DNA of 53,246 nt from Phycicoccus sp. Soil748 (GCF_001428025.1 NZ_LMSC01000005.1:174717-227962), one strand, 5' to 3'; shown: positions 14,851-26,119, numbered from the stretch's first letter. Numbers and translations are program-made. The notes: a model not told the origin generated them from the letters alone.

Positions 14851-16253
14851 CCACGCCGTTGCACGGGCTCCTCGAGCAGGACCCGGTCGTCGCCACGGCC
14901 GGGGCGGGGATGTTCGCAGAGGCCCTGAGGGAGCAGGCGGTCGTGGTCAGCGAGGCCGACTGGCGCCCGCCGCCGGAGGAGTCCGTCGAGGCACTGGGTC
15001 GGGTCCTGGCAGACCGGCGCAGGGCCGAGGCGAACACCCTTGCGCTGCAACGCATGACCGCGGCCGGTGCCGACCTGGTCGACGTGCGTCCCGCGCGAGA
15101 GGCGCTCGGCCTGGAGCGAGGGACGTTCCTGCACGCCGGGCCGCCGATCGAGTGGGAGCGCGCGTCCGGGCCCCTGCGGGGGGCGCTCGTCGGCGCGGTC
15201 CTGCTCGAGGGGCTGGCCGACACCTCGGAGGAGGCGGAGCAGCAGCTCGCGGCCGGCGTGCACGCGCTCGAGCCCTGCCACCACCGCGACGCCGTGGGCC
15301 CGATGGCCGGCGTCGTCTCGCCGTCGATGTGGGTCTACGAGCTGCGCGACGAGGTGCACGACCACACGTCCTGGTGCTCGCTCAACGAGGGCCTCGGCAA
15401 GGTTCTTCGCTACGGCGCCTACGGCCCGGGGGTCATCGAGCGGCTGCACTGGATGAACACCGTGCTCGGACCCCTGCTCCAGGAGGCCGTGCGGGCGCGG
15501 GGACCGGTCGACATCAAGGCGGTCATCGCCCAGATGCTCCAGATGGGCGACGAGGGCCACAACCGCAACCGCGCAGGCTCCCTCATGCTCCTGCGCGAGC
15601 TGCTCCCGACCCTGATCACCGCCGACGGCTCCTCGGCCGACATCGCCGAGGCGGTGCGGTTCTCCGGGGCCAACGAGCACTTCTTCCTCAACCTCGGGAT
15701 GCCTGCGTGCAAGCTGTCGACCATGGCCGCCGAGGGCATCCCCGGCTCGACCGTGGTGACGACCATGGCCCGCAACGGCACCGACTTCGGCATCCGGACG
15801 GCCGGCACGGGCGACCGCTGGTTCACCGGCCCGGCCAACACCCCGGAGGGCCTGTTCCTCGGCTCGTACGGCCCCGACGACGCCAACCCCGACATCGGCG
15901 ACAGCGCCATCACCGAGACCGCGGGCATCGGCGGGTTCGCCATGGCTGCGGCCCCGGCCATCGTGAAGTTCGTCGGTGGCGACGTCCCGTTCGCGCTGCA
16001 GGCCACACAGACGATGTACGAGATCACCGTCGGCGAGCACACGGCCTACCAGGTGCCGATCCTCGAGTTCCGGGGCACGCCCACCGGCATCGACGTCGCC
16101 GCGGTGGTCCGGACCGGCATCCTGCCGCAGATCAACACCGGCATGGCCGGCCGGGTCGCGGGGACGGGCCAGGTCGGGGCCGGGCTGGTGAACCCGCCCG
16201 CGGAGTGCTTCACCGCGGCCCTCGAGGCGCTCGCCGAGCAGCCCGAGGCCTGA
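14847..16253 (+). CDS. DUF1116 (YlbE-like) protein, AllG-like carbamoyltransferase subunit
   Basis: 468 residues, typical for DUF1116. Recognisable segments are [19 protein letters not shown], the conserved MGDEGHNRN motif near residues 233-241, and the C-terminal [14 protein letters not shown]. It is the YlbE/AllG homologue and, with the two preceding genes, completes the reported AllFGH set. The start lies in an ATGA overlap with fdrA. No carbamate kinase follows; the next gene is the housekeeping folD after 52 nt, so the carbamoyl phosphate product would have to be used elsewhere (ATP formation, arginine or pyrimidine synthesis). Confidence 0.92.
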   Translation: MTTPLHGLLEQDPVVATAGAGMFAEALREQAVVVSEADWRPPPEESVEALGRVLADRRRAEANTLALQRMTAAGADLVDVRPAREALGLERGTFLHAGPPIEWERASGPLRGALVGAVLLEGLADTSEEAEQQLAAGVHALEPCHHRDAVGPMAGVVSPSMWVYELRDEVHDHTSWCSLNEGLGKVLRYGAYGPGVIERLHWMNTVLGPLLQEAVRARGPVDIKAVIAQMLQMGDEGHNRNRAGSLMLLRELLPTLITADGSSADIAEAVRFSGANEHFFLNLGMPACKLSTMAAEGIPGSTVVTTMARNGTDFGIRTAGTGDRWFTGPANTPEGLFLGSYGPDDANPDIGDSAITETAGIGGFAMAAAPAIVKFVGGDVPFALQATQTMYEITVGEHTAYQVPILEFRGTPTGIDVAAVVRTGILPQINTGMAGRVAGTGQVGAGLVNPPAECFTAALEALAEQPEA

Positions 16254-16305
16254 GGGCCCGCGGCGGCGGTATGGCGCTCGGGCGGGCGTGGCAGGATACG
16301 GGACC

Positions 16306-17163
16306 GTGACAGCGCGCATCCTCGACGGCAAGGCAGTCCTCGCGACCATCAAGGGGGAGCTGCGCGGCAGGGTCGACGCGCTGCGCGAGCACGGCGTCGT
16401 CCCCGGGCTCGGCACGGTGCTGGTCGGTGACGACCCCGGCAGCCACTGGTACGTCAACGCCAAGCACAAGGACTGCGCCGAGATCGGCGTCACGAGCATC
16501 CGCCGCGACCTGCCGGCCACGGCGACCCAGGCTGAGGTCGAAGCCGTCATCGACGAGCTGAACGCCGACCCGGCCTGCACCGGCTTCCTGGTGCAGCAGC
16601 CCACCGGCCTCGACGAGATGGCCCTGCTGTCACGGGTCTCGCCGGACAAGGACGTCGACGGCCTGCACCCCACGAACCTCGGGTGGCTGGCGCTCGGGAA
16701 GCCGGCCCCGCTGCCATGCACCCCGATGGGCTGCATCGAGCTGCTGCGCCGCCACGACGTGCAGATCGCCGGCGCCAACGTCGTCGTCATCGGCCGCGGC
16801 CTCACCGTCGGCCGTCCCCTTGGTCTCATCCTGACCCGCAAGAGCGAGAACGCCACGGTCACGCTGTGCCACACCGGCACCAAGGACCTCGGCGCCGAGG
16901 TGCGACGGGCCGACATCGTCATCGCCGCGGCCGGGGTGCCCGGCATCGTCACCAAGGACATGGTCAAGCCGGGGGCGGCGGTGCTCGACGTGGGCGTCAG
17001 CCGGGTCGACGGCAAGATCGCCGGTGACGTGGCCCCGGACGTCGCCGAGGTCGCCGGCTGGGTCAGCCCCAACCCCGGCGGTGTCGGGCCGATGACGCGC
17101 GCGCTCCTGCTGACCAACATCGTCGTCGCCGCCGAACGGCAGCTCGCCGCGGCCACGGCCTGA
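16306..17163 (+). CDS. folD: Bifunctional methylene-THF dehydrogenase/cyclohydrolase FolD
   Basis: 285 residues. The GTG at 16306 is chosen because [12 protein letters not shown] aligns with the usual FolD N-terminus; an in-frame GTG at 16288 would add an unlike hexapeptide. Signature segments are [12 protein letters not shown], the NADP-binding [14 protein letters not shown] and [13 protein letters not shown] near the end. The active-site lysine region is YVNAKHKDC. The enzyme interconverts methylene- and formyl-THF. It is followed at 4 nt by a DUF3017 gene and then convergent mdh, an arrangement common in actinobacteria, so this marks the return to core genome after the catabolic island. 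CAGGAT ends 8 nt before the start and may be a -10. Confidence 0.97.
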   Translation: MTARILDGKAVLATIKGELRGRVDALREHGVVPGLGTVLVGDDPGSHWYVNAKHKDCAEIGVTSIRRDLPATATQAEVEAVIDELNADPACTGFLVQQPTGLDEMALLSRVSPDKDVDGLHPTNLGWLALGKPAPLPCTPMGCIELLRRHDVQIAGANVVVIGRGLTVGRPLGLILTRKSENATVTLCHTGTKDLGAEVRRADIVIAAAGVPGIVTKDMVKPGAAVLDVGVSRVDGKIAGDVAPDVAEVAGWVSPNPGGVGPMTRALLLTNIVVAAERQLAAATA

Positions 17164-17167
17164 CACC

Positions 17168-17437
17168 GTGACCGCGCCGCGCCTGGGCTGGTGGTGGGTC
17201 GCCGCCCCGGTGCTGCTCGTGGGGATCATCGCCTTCCAGCTCGGGCACGTCCGCTTCGCCGGCTTCACCCTCGCCGCCGGCCTCGGCTTCGCAGCGGTGC
17301 TGCGCCTCGTGCTCCCCAACGCCCTGAGCGGGGGCCTCGTGGTGCGGTCCCGGCTCGTGGACGTGTTCACCATGGCCGTGTTCGGCCTCGTCCTGGCCGT
17401 CATCACCTACAGCCTGGACCTCCACCCGCGCCGCTGA
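17168..17437 (+). CDS. DUF3017 small membrane protein
   Basis: 89 residues with two or three hydrophobic helices (about 9-25, 32-49 and 65-82) and a short basic C-terminus. The GTG start lies 4 nt after folD, so it is cotranscribed. DUF3017 proteins sit beside folD in many actinobacteria; function is unknown. Confidence 0.85.
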   Translation: MTAPRLGWWWVAAPVLLVGIIAFQLGHVRFAGFTLAAGLGFAAVLRLVLPNALSGGLVVRSRLVDVFTMAVFGLVLAVITYSLDLHPRR

Positions 17438-17462
17438 CGGCAGACGCGTGACGGCAGACGCG
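17435..17462 (+). repeat. 14-bp tandem repeat, two copies
   Basis: TGACGGCAGACGCG occurs twice back to back, starting inside the DUF3017 stop codon and leading straight into the terminator hairpin, whose first arm begins with a partial third copy (TGACGGC). Confidence 0.85.
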
Positions 17463-17463
17463 T

Positions 17464-17498
17464 GACGGCCGGCCCCGGGTGACCCGGGACCGGCCGTC
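17464..17498. terminator. Bidirectional hairpin terminator between DUF3017 and mdh
   Basis: Two 16-nt arms (17464-17479 and 17483-17498) pair with a single wobble or mismatch around a TGA loop. It lies between convergent genes and serves both strands. There is no U tract, as is common for high-GC actinobacterial terminators. Confidence 0.85.
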
Positions 17499-17521
17499 GC
17501 TGCGTACGGGGTGGAGGCGCC

Positions 17522-18511
17522 TCAGATGAGGCCCAGGCCCTTGACTGCGTCGCGCTCCTCCTCGAGCTCCTTGACGGAGGCGTCGATCTTGCCGCGCGAG
17601 AAGTCGTCGATGTCCAGGCCCTGCACGATCGACCACTGGCGGTCCTTCACCGTGACGGGGAAGGAGGAGATCAGGCCCTCCGGCACGCCGTACGAGCCGT
17701 CGGAGCAGACCGACATCGACACCCAGTCGCCGTCGGGGGTTCCGAGCGCCCAGTCGCGGGCGTGGTCGACGGTGGCGCTGGCGGCCGAGGCGGCCGAGGA
17801 GGCGCCACGCGCCTCGATGATCGCCGCACCGCGCTTGGCGACGGTGGGGATGAAGGTGCCGGCCAGCCAGTCCTGGTCGCCCACGGTCTCGGCGGCGTTC
17901 TTGCCCGAGACCTCGGCGTGGAAGAGGTCGGGGTACTGCGTGGCGGAGTGGTTGCCCCAGATCGTCATCTTGCGGATCTCGGTGACCGGCACGCCGAGCT
18001 TGGCTGCGAGCTGGGAGATCGCGCGGTTGTGGTCCAGGCGGGTCAGCGCCGCGAAGCGCTCGCGCGGGATGTCGGGGGCGTTGCTCATGGCGATGAGCGC
18101 GTTGGTGTTGGCCGGGTTGCCGGTCACGGTGACCTGGATGTCGTCGGCCGCGACCTTGTTGAGGGCCTTGCCCTGGGGGGCGAAGATGCCGCCGTTGGCC
18201 TCGAGGAGGTCACCGCGCTCCATACCAGGGCCGCGGGGGCGCGCGCCGACCAGCAGGGCGTGGTTGACGCCGTCGAAGACCTTCTCGGCGTCGTCGCCGA
18301 TCTCGACCTTGGCCAGCGTCGGGAACGCGCAGTCGTCGAGCTCCATGACGACGCCCTCGAGCGCCTTGAGCGCCGGGGTGATCTCGAGGAGCCGCAGCTC
18401 CACGGGGACGTCCGGGCCGAAGAGCGAACCGCTCGCGATCCGGAAGAGGAGGCTGTAGCCGATCTGGCCGGCGGCGCCGGTGACGGCGACCTTGACGGGG
18501 GTAGTGCTCAC
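17522..18511 (-). CDS. mdh: Malate dehydrogenase
   Basis: 329 residues, the LDH-like MDH size of actinobacteria. The NAD-binding [13 protein letters not shown] lies at the N-terminus, [12 protein letters not shown] about halfway through the Rossmann domain, [11 protein letters not shown] carries the catalytic aspartate side, and [11 protein letters not shown] holds the catalytic histidine. The GTG at 18511 gives [12 protein letters not shown] and has GAAGGG 7 nt upstream; the open frame further upstream is low-complexity and not conserved. A TCA-cycle enzyme, single gene, convergent with folD-DUF3017 and divergent from the Nudix gene. Confidence 0.97.
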   Translation of the reverse strand: MSTTPVKVAVTGAAGQIGYSLLFRIASGSLFGPDVPVELRLLEITPALKALEGVVMELDDCAFPTLAKVEIGDDAEKVFDGVNHALLVGARPRGPGMERGDLLEANGGIFAPQGKALNKVAADDIQVTVTGNPANTNALIAMSNAPDIPRERFAALTRLDHNRAISQLAAKLGVPVTEIRKMTIWGNHSATQYPDLFHAEVSGKNAAETVGDQDWLAGTFIPTVAKRGAAIIEARGASSAASAASATVDHARDWALGTPDGDWVSMSVCSDGSYGVPEGLISSFPVTVKDRQWSIVQGLDIDDFSRGKIDASVKELEEERDAVKGLGLI

Positions 18512-18635
18512 GGTGGGCCCTTCACGTCGGTGGGGTGGGACAGCTGTCCCGACGCTAGCAGGGGCGGGGTGGTGCGTTCGCGGTGGTGCGCCCGCCGGGA
18601 GCACGCACGGGGCGCAGGGCTCGGGACCCCGTGGC

Positions 18636-18641
18636 TAGGGT
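18636..18641 (+). promoter_or_regulatory. -10 element TAGGGT, leaderless start of Nudix-GNAT gene
   Basis: TAGGGT ends 6 nt before the ATG at 18648. The same arrangement recurs before many genes in this window. No convincing -35 is seen. Confidence 0.55.
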
Positions 18642-18647
18642 CGTGGC

Positions 18648-19706
18648 ATGCCCACTCCGGACTTCATCCTGGCCCTGCGCGACAAGGTCGGCACCGACCT
18701 GCTGTGGCTCACCGGCGTGAGCGCCGTCGTCCGCAACGAGCGCGGCGAGGTGCTGCTCGTCCGGCGAGCCGACAACGGCCAGTGGGCGCTGGTCAGCGGC
18801 ATCCTCGAACCGGGGGAGCAGCCCGCCGAGGGCCTGCGTCGCGAGGTCGAGGAGGAGACGGGCGTCGTCGTGACGATCGACGCACTGACCGGGGTCTGGA
18901 CCCTGCCGCCGATCGAGTACCCCAACGGTGACGTCGCGCAGTACCTCGACCTCTGCTTCCTCGCGACCCACGTCTCCGGCGACGCGCGCGTCAACGACGA
19001 CGAGTCCCTCGAGGTCGGCTGGTTCGCCGTCGACGCCCTGCCGTCGATGCCGGAGCGGTCGCGCACCCGGCTCGACCGCGCGCTCGCCCACACCGGCCGG
19101 ACCTGGTTCGCCGCGGATGCAGCCGGAGAGTCCGTTCCCGGCCCGGACGGGCCGGAGGCGTATGCCGCCGGGCCGGCCCGCGGTGCCGCCCTCGCCACCC
19201 TGCGCGACGGCGACCGCGAGGTGGTGGTCCGCCGCGCCCGTGAGTCCGACCTGCCCGCCGTCGTGCGGCTGCTCGCCGACGACCGGCTCGGGGCGACCCG
19301 CGAGGACGAGGGCGACCTCACCCCGTACCGGCGCGGGCTCGCGGCGGTCGACGCCGACCCGCACCAGCTCCTGGTGGTCCTCGACGACGGCGGCGAGGTC
19401 GTCGGCACGCTGCAGCTGACCTTCATCCCCGGCATCTCGCACGGCGGCGCCTGGCGAGCCCAGGTGGAAGGGGTGCGTGTCGCCTCGGACCGTCGCGGCA
19501 GCGGTCTGGGTGGACGGCTGATGGAGTGGGTCGCGCAGGAGAGCCGTCGGCGCGGCTGTGCGGTGGTGCAGCTCACCACGAACACGTCCCGCACCGACGC
19601 GCACCGGTTCTACGAGCGGCTCGGCTTCGTGCGCTCGCACGAGGGCTACAAGCTCAGCGTGGTGGACGCCCGCCCCGCTGCGCCGGCGGAGGTCGCTGCC
19701 CCCTAG
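18648..19706 (+). CDS. Nudix hydrolase - GNAT acetyltransferase fusion
   Basis: 352 residues with two complete domains. Residues about 20-150 are a Nudix hydrolase with an intact box (GILEPGE, then seven residues, then REVEEETGV). Residues about 188-340 are a GNAT acetyltransferase with the acetyl-CoA loop motif RRGSGLG and a C-terminal FYERLGFVRSHEGYKL. A roughly 30-residue linker rich in Ala, Gly and Pro joins them. Nudix enzymes hydrolyse nucleoside diphosphate derivatives; GNAT enzymes acetylate amines. The combined substrate is unknown. It starts without a ribosome binding site at a leaderless-type promoter and is divergent from mdh. Confidence 0.92.
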   Translation: MPTPDFILALRDKVGTDLLWLTGVSAVVRNERGEVLLVRRADNGQWALVSGILEPGEQPAEGLRREVEEETGVVVTIDALTGVWTLPPIEYPNGDVAQYLDLCFLATHVSGDARVNDDESLEVGWFAVDALPSMPERSRTRLDRALAHTGRTWFAADAAGESVPGPDGPEAYAAGPARGAALATLRDGDREVVVRRARESDLPAVVRLLADDRLGATREDEGDLTPYRRGLAAVDADPHQLLVVLDDGGEVVGTLQLTFIPGISHGGAWRAQVEGVRVASDRRGSGLGGRLMEWVAQESRRRGCAVVQLTTNTSRTDAHRFYERLGFVRSHEGYKLSVVDARPAAPAEVAAP

Positions 19707-19709
19707 GTT
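19704..19709 (+). promoter_or_regulatory. -10 element TAGGTT before the 19716 gene
   Basis: TAGGTT overlaps the stop codon of the Nudix-GNAT gene and ends 6 nt before the ATG at 19716. This supports a separate leaderless transcript and that start codon over the ATG at 19734. Confidence 0.5.
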
Positions 19710-19715
19710 GGCGCC

Positions 19716-20204
19716 ATGCGCGAAGTGGGGGACATGGTCGTCAAGCAGGGTTTCTACCTCCGGCCGAGGTATCGCAACTACCTGGTGCTGTGGCCGGTCG
19801 TCCTCACGGTCGCCGAGGGCCGGCTGCGCCTCGTCGACCACAAGGACCGGGTGCACCTCGACGCGCCGGCGCAGGAGGTGTCGGCGCGGTTCAGCCGGTT
19901 CGGACTGATGCACCTGTCCCACGCGGGCCGCCGCCTCCCGCTGCAGCGCCACGGTGCCAACTGGTCGCCGAACTTCACGACGCGGCAGGTCGAGGAGCTC
20001 GAGGCGGCGGGGATGCCCGTGCCGGGGCTCGCTGGAGGCATGTCGGGCGGCGGCGGTGACGGGTTGCTCGACGCGCTCGCCGGCCTCTCGGCGCTCGGTG
20101 AGGCGGCCGACGCCGCAGCGTCGCTGGGGTCCGGTGGACCGCTTCGACGCAGCTGGCCCCCGATCCTGACGGCCCTCGGCTGCCGGGTCGAGACGCGCGG
20201 CTGA
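19716..20204 (+). CDS. Unknown small protein with PH-like N-terminal half
   Basis: 162 residues, not recognised. The first ~75 residues look like a small beta-rich domain (repeated strand-sized hydrophobic stretches: YLVLWPVVLTVAEGRLRLVD, VHLDAPAQEVSARF), reminiscent of PH/GRAM-like folds. A glycine/alanine-rich linker follows (GGMSGGGGDG), then a short hydrophobic helix and a basic C-terminus. There are no cysteines apart from one near the end and no signal peptide. The alternative start at 19734 has a GGGGGA upstream. The next gene downstream is unrelated. Confidence 0.65.
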   Translation: MREVGDMVVKQGFYLRPRYRNYLVLWPVVLTVAEGRLRLVDHKDRVHLDAPAQEVSARFSRFGLMHLSHAGRRLPLQRHGANWSPNFTTRQVEELEAAGMPVPGLAGGMSGGGGDGLLDALAGLSALGEAADAAASLGSGGPLRRSWPPILTALGCRVETRG

Positions 20205-20284
20205 CGCCCGGGGCTCGACCGCCCCCCAGCGGGCGGCTGGGGGAGTAGAACTGTCCTGACGGCTGGCACGGACAGGTGGGTGCG

Positions 20285-20686
20285 ATGGGCAGCGGAACCA
20301 AGGACGACCCGTGGGTGCTCAAGACCCCGCCGGGCACGGCTGACTACACGATGTACCGAGACGACGACGCCGACCCCGCGCAGCTGGTCTGCCAGGTCGG
20401 GTCGACACGACTGACGTACGACGCGCGCGTCGTCGAGGACCTGCACGTCTGGCTCCGTGAGCAGGGCGACTGGGTGTCCCTCGGATCTGCCGACGAGCAG
20501 AAGCCCGCCAGGGAGGGGACGGTCGAGGCGTGGGCCCGGTCCGCCGACAACCCGATCGGCGGGTGGTACGGGCTGCGCAAGGGGTACCGAGGTCGCGTGG
20601 GGATGTACCTGCCGCCACTTCTCGAGGAGCTCGGCCTGGCCGAGGTCGAGCACCTGCCCCGCAACAACCGGATGCGCGCGCTCTGA
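20285..20686 (+). CDS. Conserved hypothetical protein (DUF6855-like)
   Basis: 133 residues, rich in W, Y and charged residues, compact, with no signal or membrane segment. The start GSGTKDDPWVLKTPPGT and the end PRNNRMRAL match a conserved actinobacterial hypothetical family I recall as DUF6855. The ATG at 20285 is chosen over the GTG at 20276 because the family begins at MGSGTKDDPW. Function is unknown. It is convergent with the next gene, with a gap of only 9 nt. Confidence 0.8.
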   Translation: MGSGTKDDPWVLKTPPGTADYTMYRDDDADPAQLVCQVGSTRLTYDARVVEDLHVWLREQGDWVSLGSADEQKPAREGTVEAWARSADNPIGGWYGLRKGYRGRVGMYLPPLLEELGLAEVEHLPRNNRMRAL

Positions 20687-20695
20687 GCCGGAGCG

Positions 20696-21166
20696 TCAGC
20701 GTCGCGCGTGCTCCTCGGCTCTCAGGACCATGCTGCGGTGCATCCACGCGTACAGGGCCACGTCGCCGAGCCGGGTCGCCTCACCGTAGAGGCGGCCCGC
20801 CGTCCCTTCCGGCCTGAACGCGTGGCTCAGCTTCAGGCGGGACCCGTGGCCCTCGGGAGTGACCTCCAGCTCGAGGTCCATGTGGCCTGGCAGGCGCGTG
20901 TCGGGCTTCAGCACCATGCGGTGGCCGGCCTCCACGGCCGTGACGGTCCAGAAGTCCACCCGGTCGCCGACCCGCAGGGACCGGTCGGGGCGCCCGCGGC
21001 GACGCCCCGGGCCACCGATGAGCCGGTCCACCCCGCAGCGCGCCTGCCACACGAGCTCGGGGGTGAACCATCCGGTGTCTCCGCCGACCGAGGTCACGAC
21101 GTCCCACAGGACTGCGACGGGCGCGTCGACGTGCGAGCTGCGTGTGCCACCGATGACCGTGTCCAC
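20696..21166 (-). CDS. DUF2867 / SRPBCC-like protein
   Basis: 156 residues. The central run [28 protein letters not shown] and LRVGDRVDFWTV matches the DUF2867 family, which is often fused to SDR oxidoreductases; here it stands alone. These domains resemble SRPBCC ligand-binding folds. The GTG at 21166 is chosen because a TACCGT -10 ends 7 nt before it; the GTG at 21175 lies inside that element. It is divergent from the photolyase gene. Molecular role is unknown. Confidence 0.82.
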   Translation of the reverse strand: MDTVIGGTRSSHVDAPVAVLWDVVTSVGGDTGWFTPELVWQARCGVDRLIGGPGRRRGRPDRSLRVGDRVDFWTVTAVEAGHRMVLKPDTRLPGHMDLELEVTPEGHGSRLKLSHAFRPEGTAGRLYGEATRLGDVALYAWMHRSMVLRAEEHARR

Positions 21167-21173
21167 CCGGTCC

Positions 21174-21179
21174 ACGGTA
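21174..21179 (-). promoter_or_regulatory. -10 element TACCGT, leaderless start of DUF2867 gene
   Basis: On the minus strand TACCGT is separated by 7 nt from the GTG at 21166. Confidence 0.45.
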
Positions 21180-21267
21180 GGCGGCCGGACGGCGGACCGC
21201 TCGGCTCGCCGCCGCCGGGTGGGTCGCCCAGACTGGGTCGGGTGACAGGGCTTCCGGAGGTGCACGC

Positions 21268-22752
21268 ATGACGCGGCGGTGGCTGTTCGCCGACCAGCTC
21301 GGACCGCACTTCGATGTGGGGCGCGACGGGGTGCTGCTCGTCGAGAGCCGGGAGGCCCTCGGCCGTCGCCGCTACCACCGCCAGAAGCTCCACCTCGTCC
21401 TCTCGGCGCTGCGCCACCGGGCAGCCGAGCTCGGCGACTCCGCCGTCCTGCTGAGGACCGCCACCTACGGTGAGGCGCTGCGCGAGCTCGGGGAGCCGGT
21501 GCGCGTCTACGAGCCCACGTCGCGCTCGGCCGCCGACTTCGTCTCCCGCCAGCTCGAGGTCGGTGCCATCGAGGCGGTCGACGCGACGCCTGGGTTCTCA
21601 TTGTCCCGCAACGACTTCCAGCGCTGGGCAGGCGACCGGCGACGGCTGCGCATGGAGGACTTCTACCGGTTCCAGCGCCAGCGCCTCGACCTGCTCGTCG
21701 AGGGTGACGGGCACCCGGTCGGTGGACGCTGGTCCTTCGACGAGGACAATCGCGAACCCCCGCCCAAGGGTGCGTCGCGCCTCGACGTGCCCGCGCCGTA
21801 CCGGCCCCGCGAGGACGACATCGACGCGCAGGTGAGGGAGGACCTCGACCGCTGGGAGCGCGACGAGGGCCTGGAGACCGTCGGCCGCGACGGGCCGCGG
21901 CTGTTCGCGGTCACCCGGCGTGAGGCGCTCGCGGCGCTCGAGCGGTTCGTCACCCAGCGGCTCGGGGCGTTCGGGCCCCACGAGGACGCGATGCTGCGCG
22001 GCGACTGGGCGATGGCCCACAGCCTGCTGTCGCCGTCGCTGAACCTCGGGCTGCTCGACCCGGTCGAGGTGGCGGAGCGCGCGGTACGGGCCTACCACGA
22101 CGGCGACGCCCCGCTCGCGTCCGTCGAGGGCTTCGTGCGCCAGGTCGTGGGGTGGCGCGAGTACGTCTGGCATCTCTACTGGCACTTCGGCCCGACCTAC
22201 CGCAGCCGCAACGGGCTCGGCGCCCGCGAGCGCCTTCCGCAGTGGTTCGCCGACCTCGACGCCGATGCGGTCGAGGCCGCCTGCCTGAGGGACGTCCTCG
22301 CCGGCGTCCGCGACCGCGGCTGGGTGCACCACATCCCGCGGCTCATGGTGCTGGGCAACTGGGCCGCCGAGCGCGGCTACGACCCCGACGCGCTCACCGA
22401 GTGGTTCCAGACCAGGTTCGTCGACGGGTACGACTGGGTCATGCCGGCCAACGTCGTCGGCATGAGCCAGTACGCCGACGGGGGCGCGATGACGACCAAG
22501 CCCTACGTGTCGGGGGGCGCCTACATCAACAAGATGTCGGACTACTGCGGCGGCTGCCGCTACCGCCCGACGGTCCGTGTCGGCGAGGACGCCTGCCCCT
22601 TCACCGCCGGCTACTGGGCCTACCTCGACCGCACCGCCGACCGCCTCGAGGGCAACCCACGCATGGCGCGTCCGCTCCAGCAGCGCCACCGCCTCGCCGA
22701 CCTCGACGCGGCCGTGGAGCAGGAACGGGCCAGGGGAGCAGCTGCCCCCTGA
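21268..22752 (+). CDS. FeS-type (6-4) photolyase / cryptochrome-like protein (PhrB/FeS-BCP family)
   Basis: 494 residues. The N-terminus WLFADQLGPHF is typical of the deoxyribodipyrimidine-photolyase-related family, with an FAD-binding helical C-domain (GFVRQVVGWREYVWHLYW; the HHIPRLMVLGNWA region; DWVMPANVVGMSQYADGG). Four cysteines at 339, 427, 430 and 443 have exactly the 88-3-13 spacing of the [4Fe-4S] ligands known in Agrobacterium PhrB. This supports a prokaryotic (6-4) photolyase that repairs UV photoproducts using light. The ATG at 21268 has GGAGG 8 nt upstream. It is convergent with icd. Confidence 0.92.
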   Translation: MTRRWLFADQLGPHFDVGRDGVLLVESREALGRRRYHRQKLHLVLSALRHRAAELGDSAVLLRTATYGEALRELGEPVRVYEPTSRSAADFVSRQLEVGAIEAVDATPGFSLSRNDFQRWAGDRRRLRMEDFYRFQRQRLDLLVEGDGHPVGGRWSFDEDNREPPPKGASRLDVPAPYRPREDDIDAQVREDLDRWERDEGLETVGRDGPRLFAVTRREALAALERFVTQRLGAFGPHEDAMLRGDWAMAHSLLSPSLNLGLLDPVEVAERAVRAYHDGDAPLASVEGFVRQVVGWREYVWHLYWHFGPTYRSRNGLGARERLPQWFADLDADAVEAACLRDVLAGVRDRGWVHHIPRLMVLGNWAAERGYDPDALTEWFQTRFVDGYDWVMPANVVGMSQYADGGAMTTKPYVSGGAYINKMSDYCGGCRYRPTVRVGEDACPFTAGYWAYLDRTADRLEGNPRMARPLQQRHRLADLDAAVEQERARGAAAP

Positions 22753-22760
22753 CCCGTTCC
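22722..22760. terminator. Hairpin terminator between photolyase gene and icd
   Basis: Arms 22722-22736 and 22746-22760 pair over 15 positions with one mismatch around a 9-nt loop. The hairpin overlaps the photolyase stop codon. As the two genes converge here, it can stop both transcripts. Confidence 0.75.
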
Positions 22761-22773
22761 GGTGCTGCGTGGC

Positions 22774-25080
<2,307 letters not shown>

Positions 25081-25872
25081 TCAGGTCGCGGGCGTGAGGT
25101 CCTCGGGGTCGACCATGCCGACGATGTCCTCGTCGCGGCGGTCGACGCCGGTGACCAGGTGGTACGTCGCGCCGGCGATCGCGGCGCCGACCAGCGGCGC
25201 CACCCAGAACGCCCACAGCTGGCCGGGGGCGCCGTTGCCGTTGAAGAACGCCACGGCGGTCGAGCGGGCGGGGTTGACGGAGGTGTTGCTGATGGGGATG
25301 GAGACGAGGTGGATCAGCGTCAGGCCGAGGCCGATGGCGATGGGTGCGAAGCCCACCGGGGCACGGTCGTCCGTGGCGCCCAGGATGATGTAGAGGAAGA
25401 AGGCCGTCAGGATCGCCTCGGCGACCAGCACCGCGACGAGGGTGTAGCCGCCCGGGGAGTGGTCGCCGTACCCGTTGGCGGCGAGGTTGCCGGTGACGTC
25501 GAACCCGCGCACCCCGCGCGCGATCCCCCACAGGGCGAGCCCGGCCAGCAGGCCGCCGAGCACCTGGGACACGACGTAGGCGGGGACGTCACGCCACGGG
25601 AAGCGCTTGGCCACCGCGACGCCGAGCGTCACCGCCGGGTTGAAGTGCGCCCCCGAGACGTGGCCCACGGCGTACGCCATCGTCATCACGGTCAGGCCGA
25701 ACGCCAGGGCCACGCCGAGGAAGCCGATCCCGAGCTGGACGCTCTGGCCGGCGACGACGTTGGGGGCCAGGAACTTGGCGGCGAAGACCGCGCTGCCGCA
25801 GCCGCCGAACACCAGCCAGAAGGTGCCGAGCGCCTCGGCGCCCAGGCGCGAGGACAGAGGGGGAGTGCGCAT
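25081..25872 (-). CDS. aqpZ: Aquaporin Z-like water channel
   Basis: 263 residues, six hydrophobic segments. Both NPA boxes are present: [10 protein letters not shown] in the first half and [10 protein letters not shown] in the second, with a small residue after the first NPA and the R that completes the selectivity filter. Absence of the glycerol-facilitator D after the second NPA (NPAR followed by S) fits a water-selective AqpZ. The ATG at 25872 has AGGAGA 6 nt upstream, so the longer frame is not used. Plasma membrane. Monocistronic by context. Confidence 0.93.
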   Translation of the reverse strand: MRTPPLSSRLGAEALGTFWLVFGGCGSAVFAAKFLAPNVVAGQSVQLGIGFLGVALAFGLTVMTMAYAVGHVSGAHFNPAVTLGVAVAKRFPWRDVPAYVVSQVLGGLLAGLALWGIARGVRGFDVTGNLAANGYGDHSPGGYTLVAVLVAEAILTAFFLYIILGATDDRAPVGFAPIAIGLGLTLIHLVSIPISNTSVNPARSTAVAFFNGNGAPGQLWAFWVAPLVGAAIAGATYHLVTGVDRRDEDIVGMVDPEDLTPAT

Positions 25873-26119
25873 CACGGTCTCCTGACGGTGGAGGGACCCC
25901 CGTCGGCCCCCGCTTGGGTCCATGGTGGTGGGGACGGCAGGCGCCCACAAGAGCGGCGCGCTGTGGCGCCTCCAGGGGGCGCACCTCGTCCGAACGGTCG
26001 AGGCCGGGGTCGGCCGTTGGTCCGGACCAGTCGGGCGAAAACGGCACGAAAGCGACGAGGTGCTCCGGGCGTCTTTACCGAGTGCTGGTGAAGCCGACGC
26101 GCGCGCTTTACCTTTCTGT

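Noticed and set aside
16288-16305. Upstream GTG as the folD start
   Set aside because: It adds six residues unlike FolD proteins and overlaps the probable -10; the GTG at 16306 matches the family N-terminus.
13332-17156. Very long open frame on the minus strand opposite fdrA, DUF1116 and folD
   Set aside because: High GC content suppresses stop codons in the antisense frame. The opposite strand encodes three recognised proteins with coupled starts, and the antisense product is low-complexity.
26042-26119. Small gene or small RNA in the aqpZ upstream region
   Set aside because: No ribosome binding site or conserved small protein, and no promoter-terminator pair clear enough to call an RNA.
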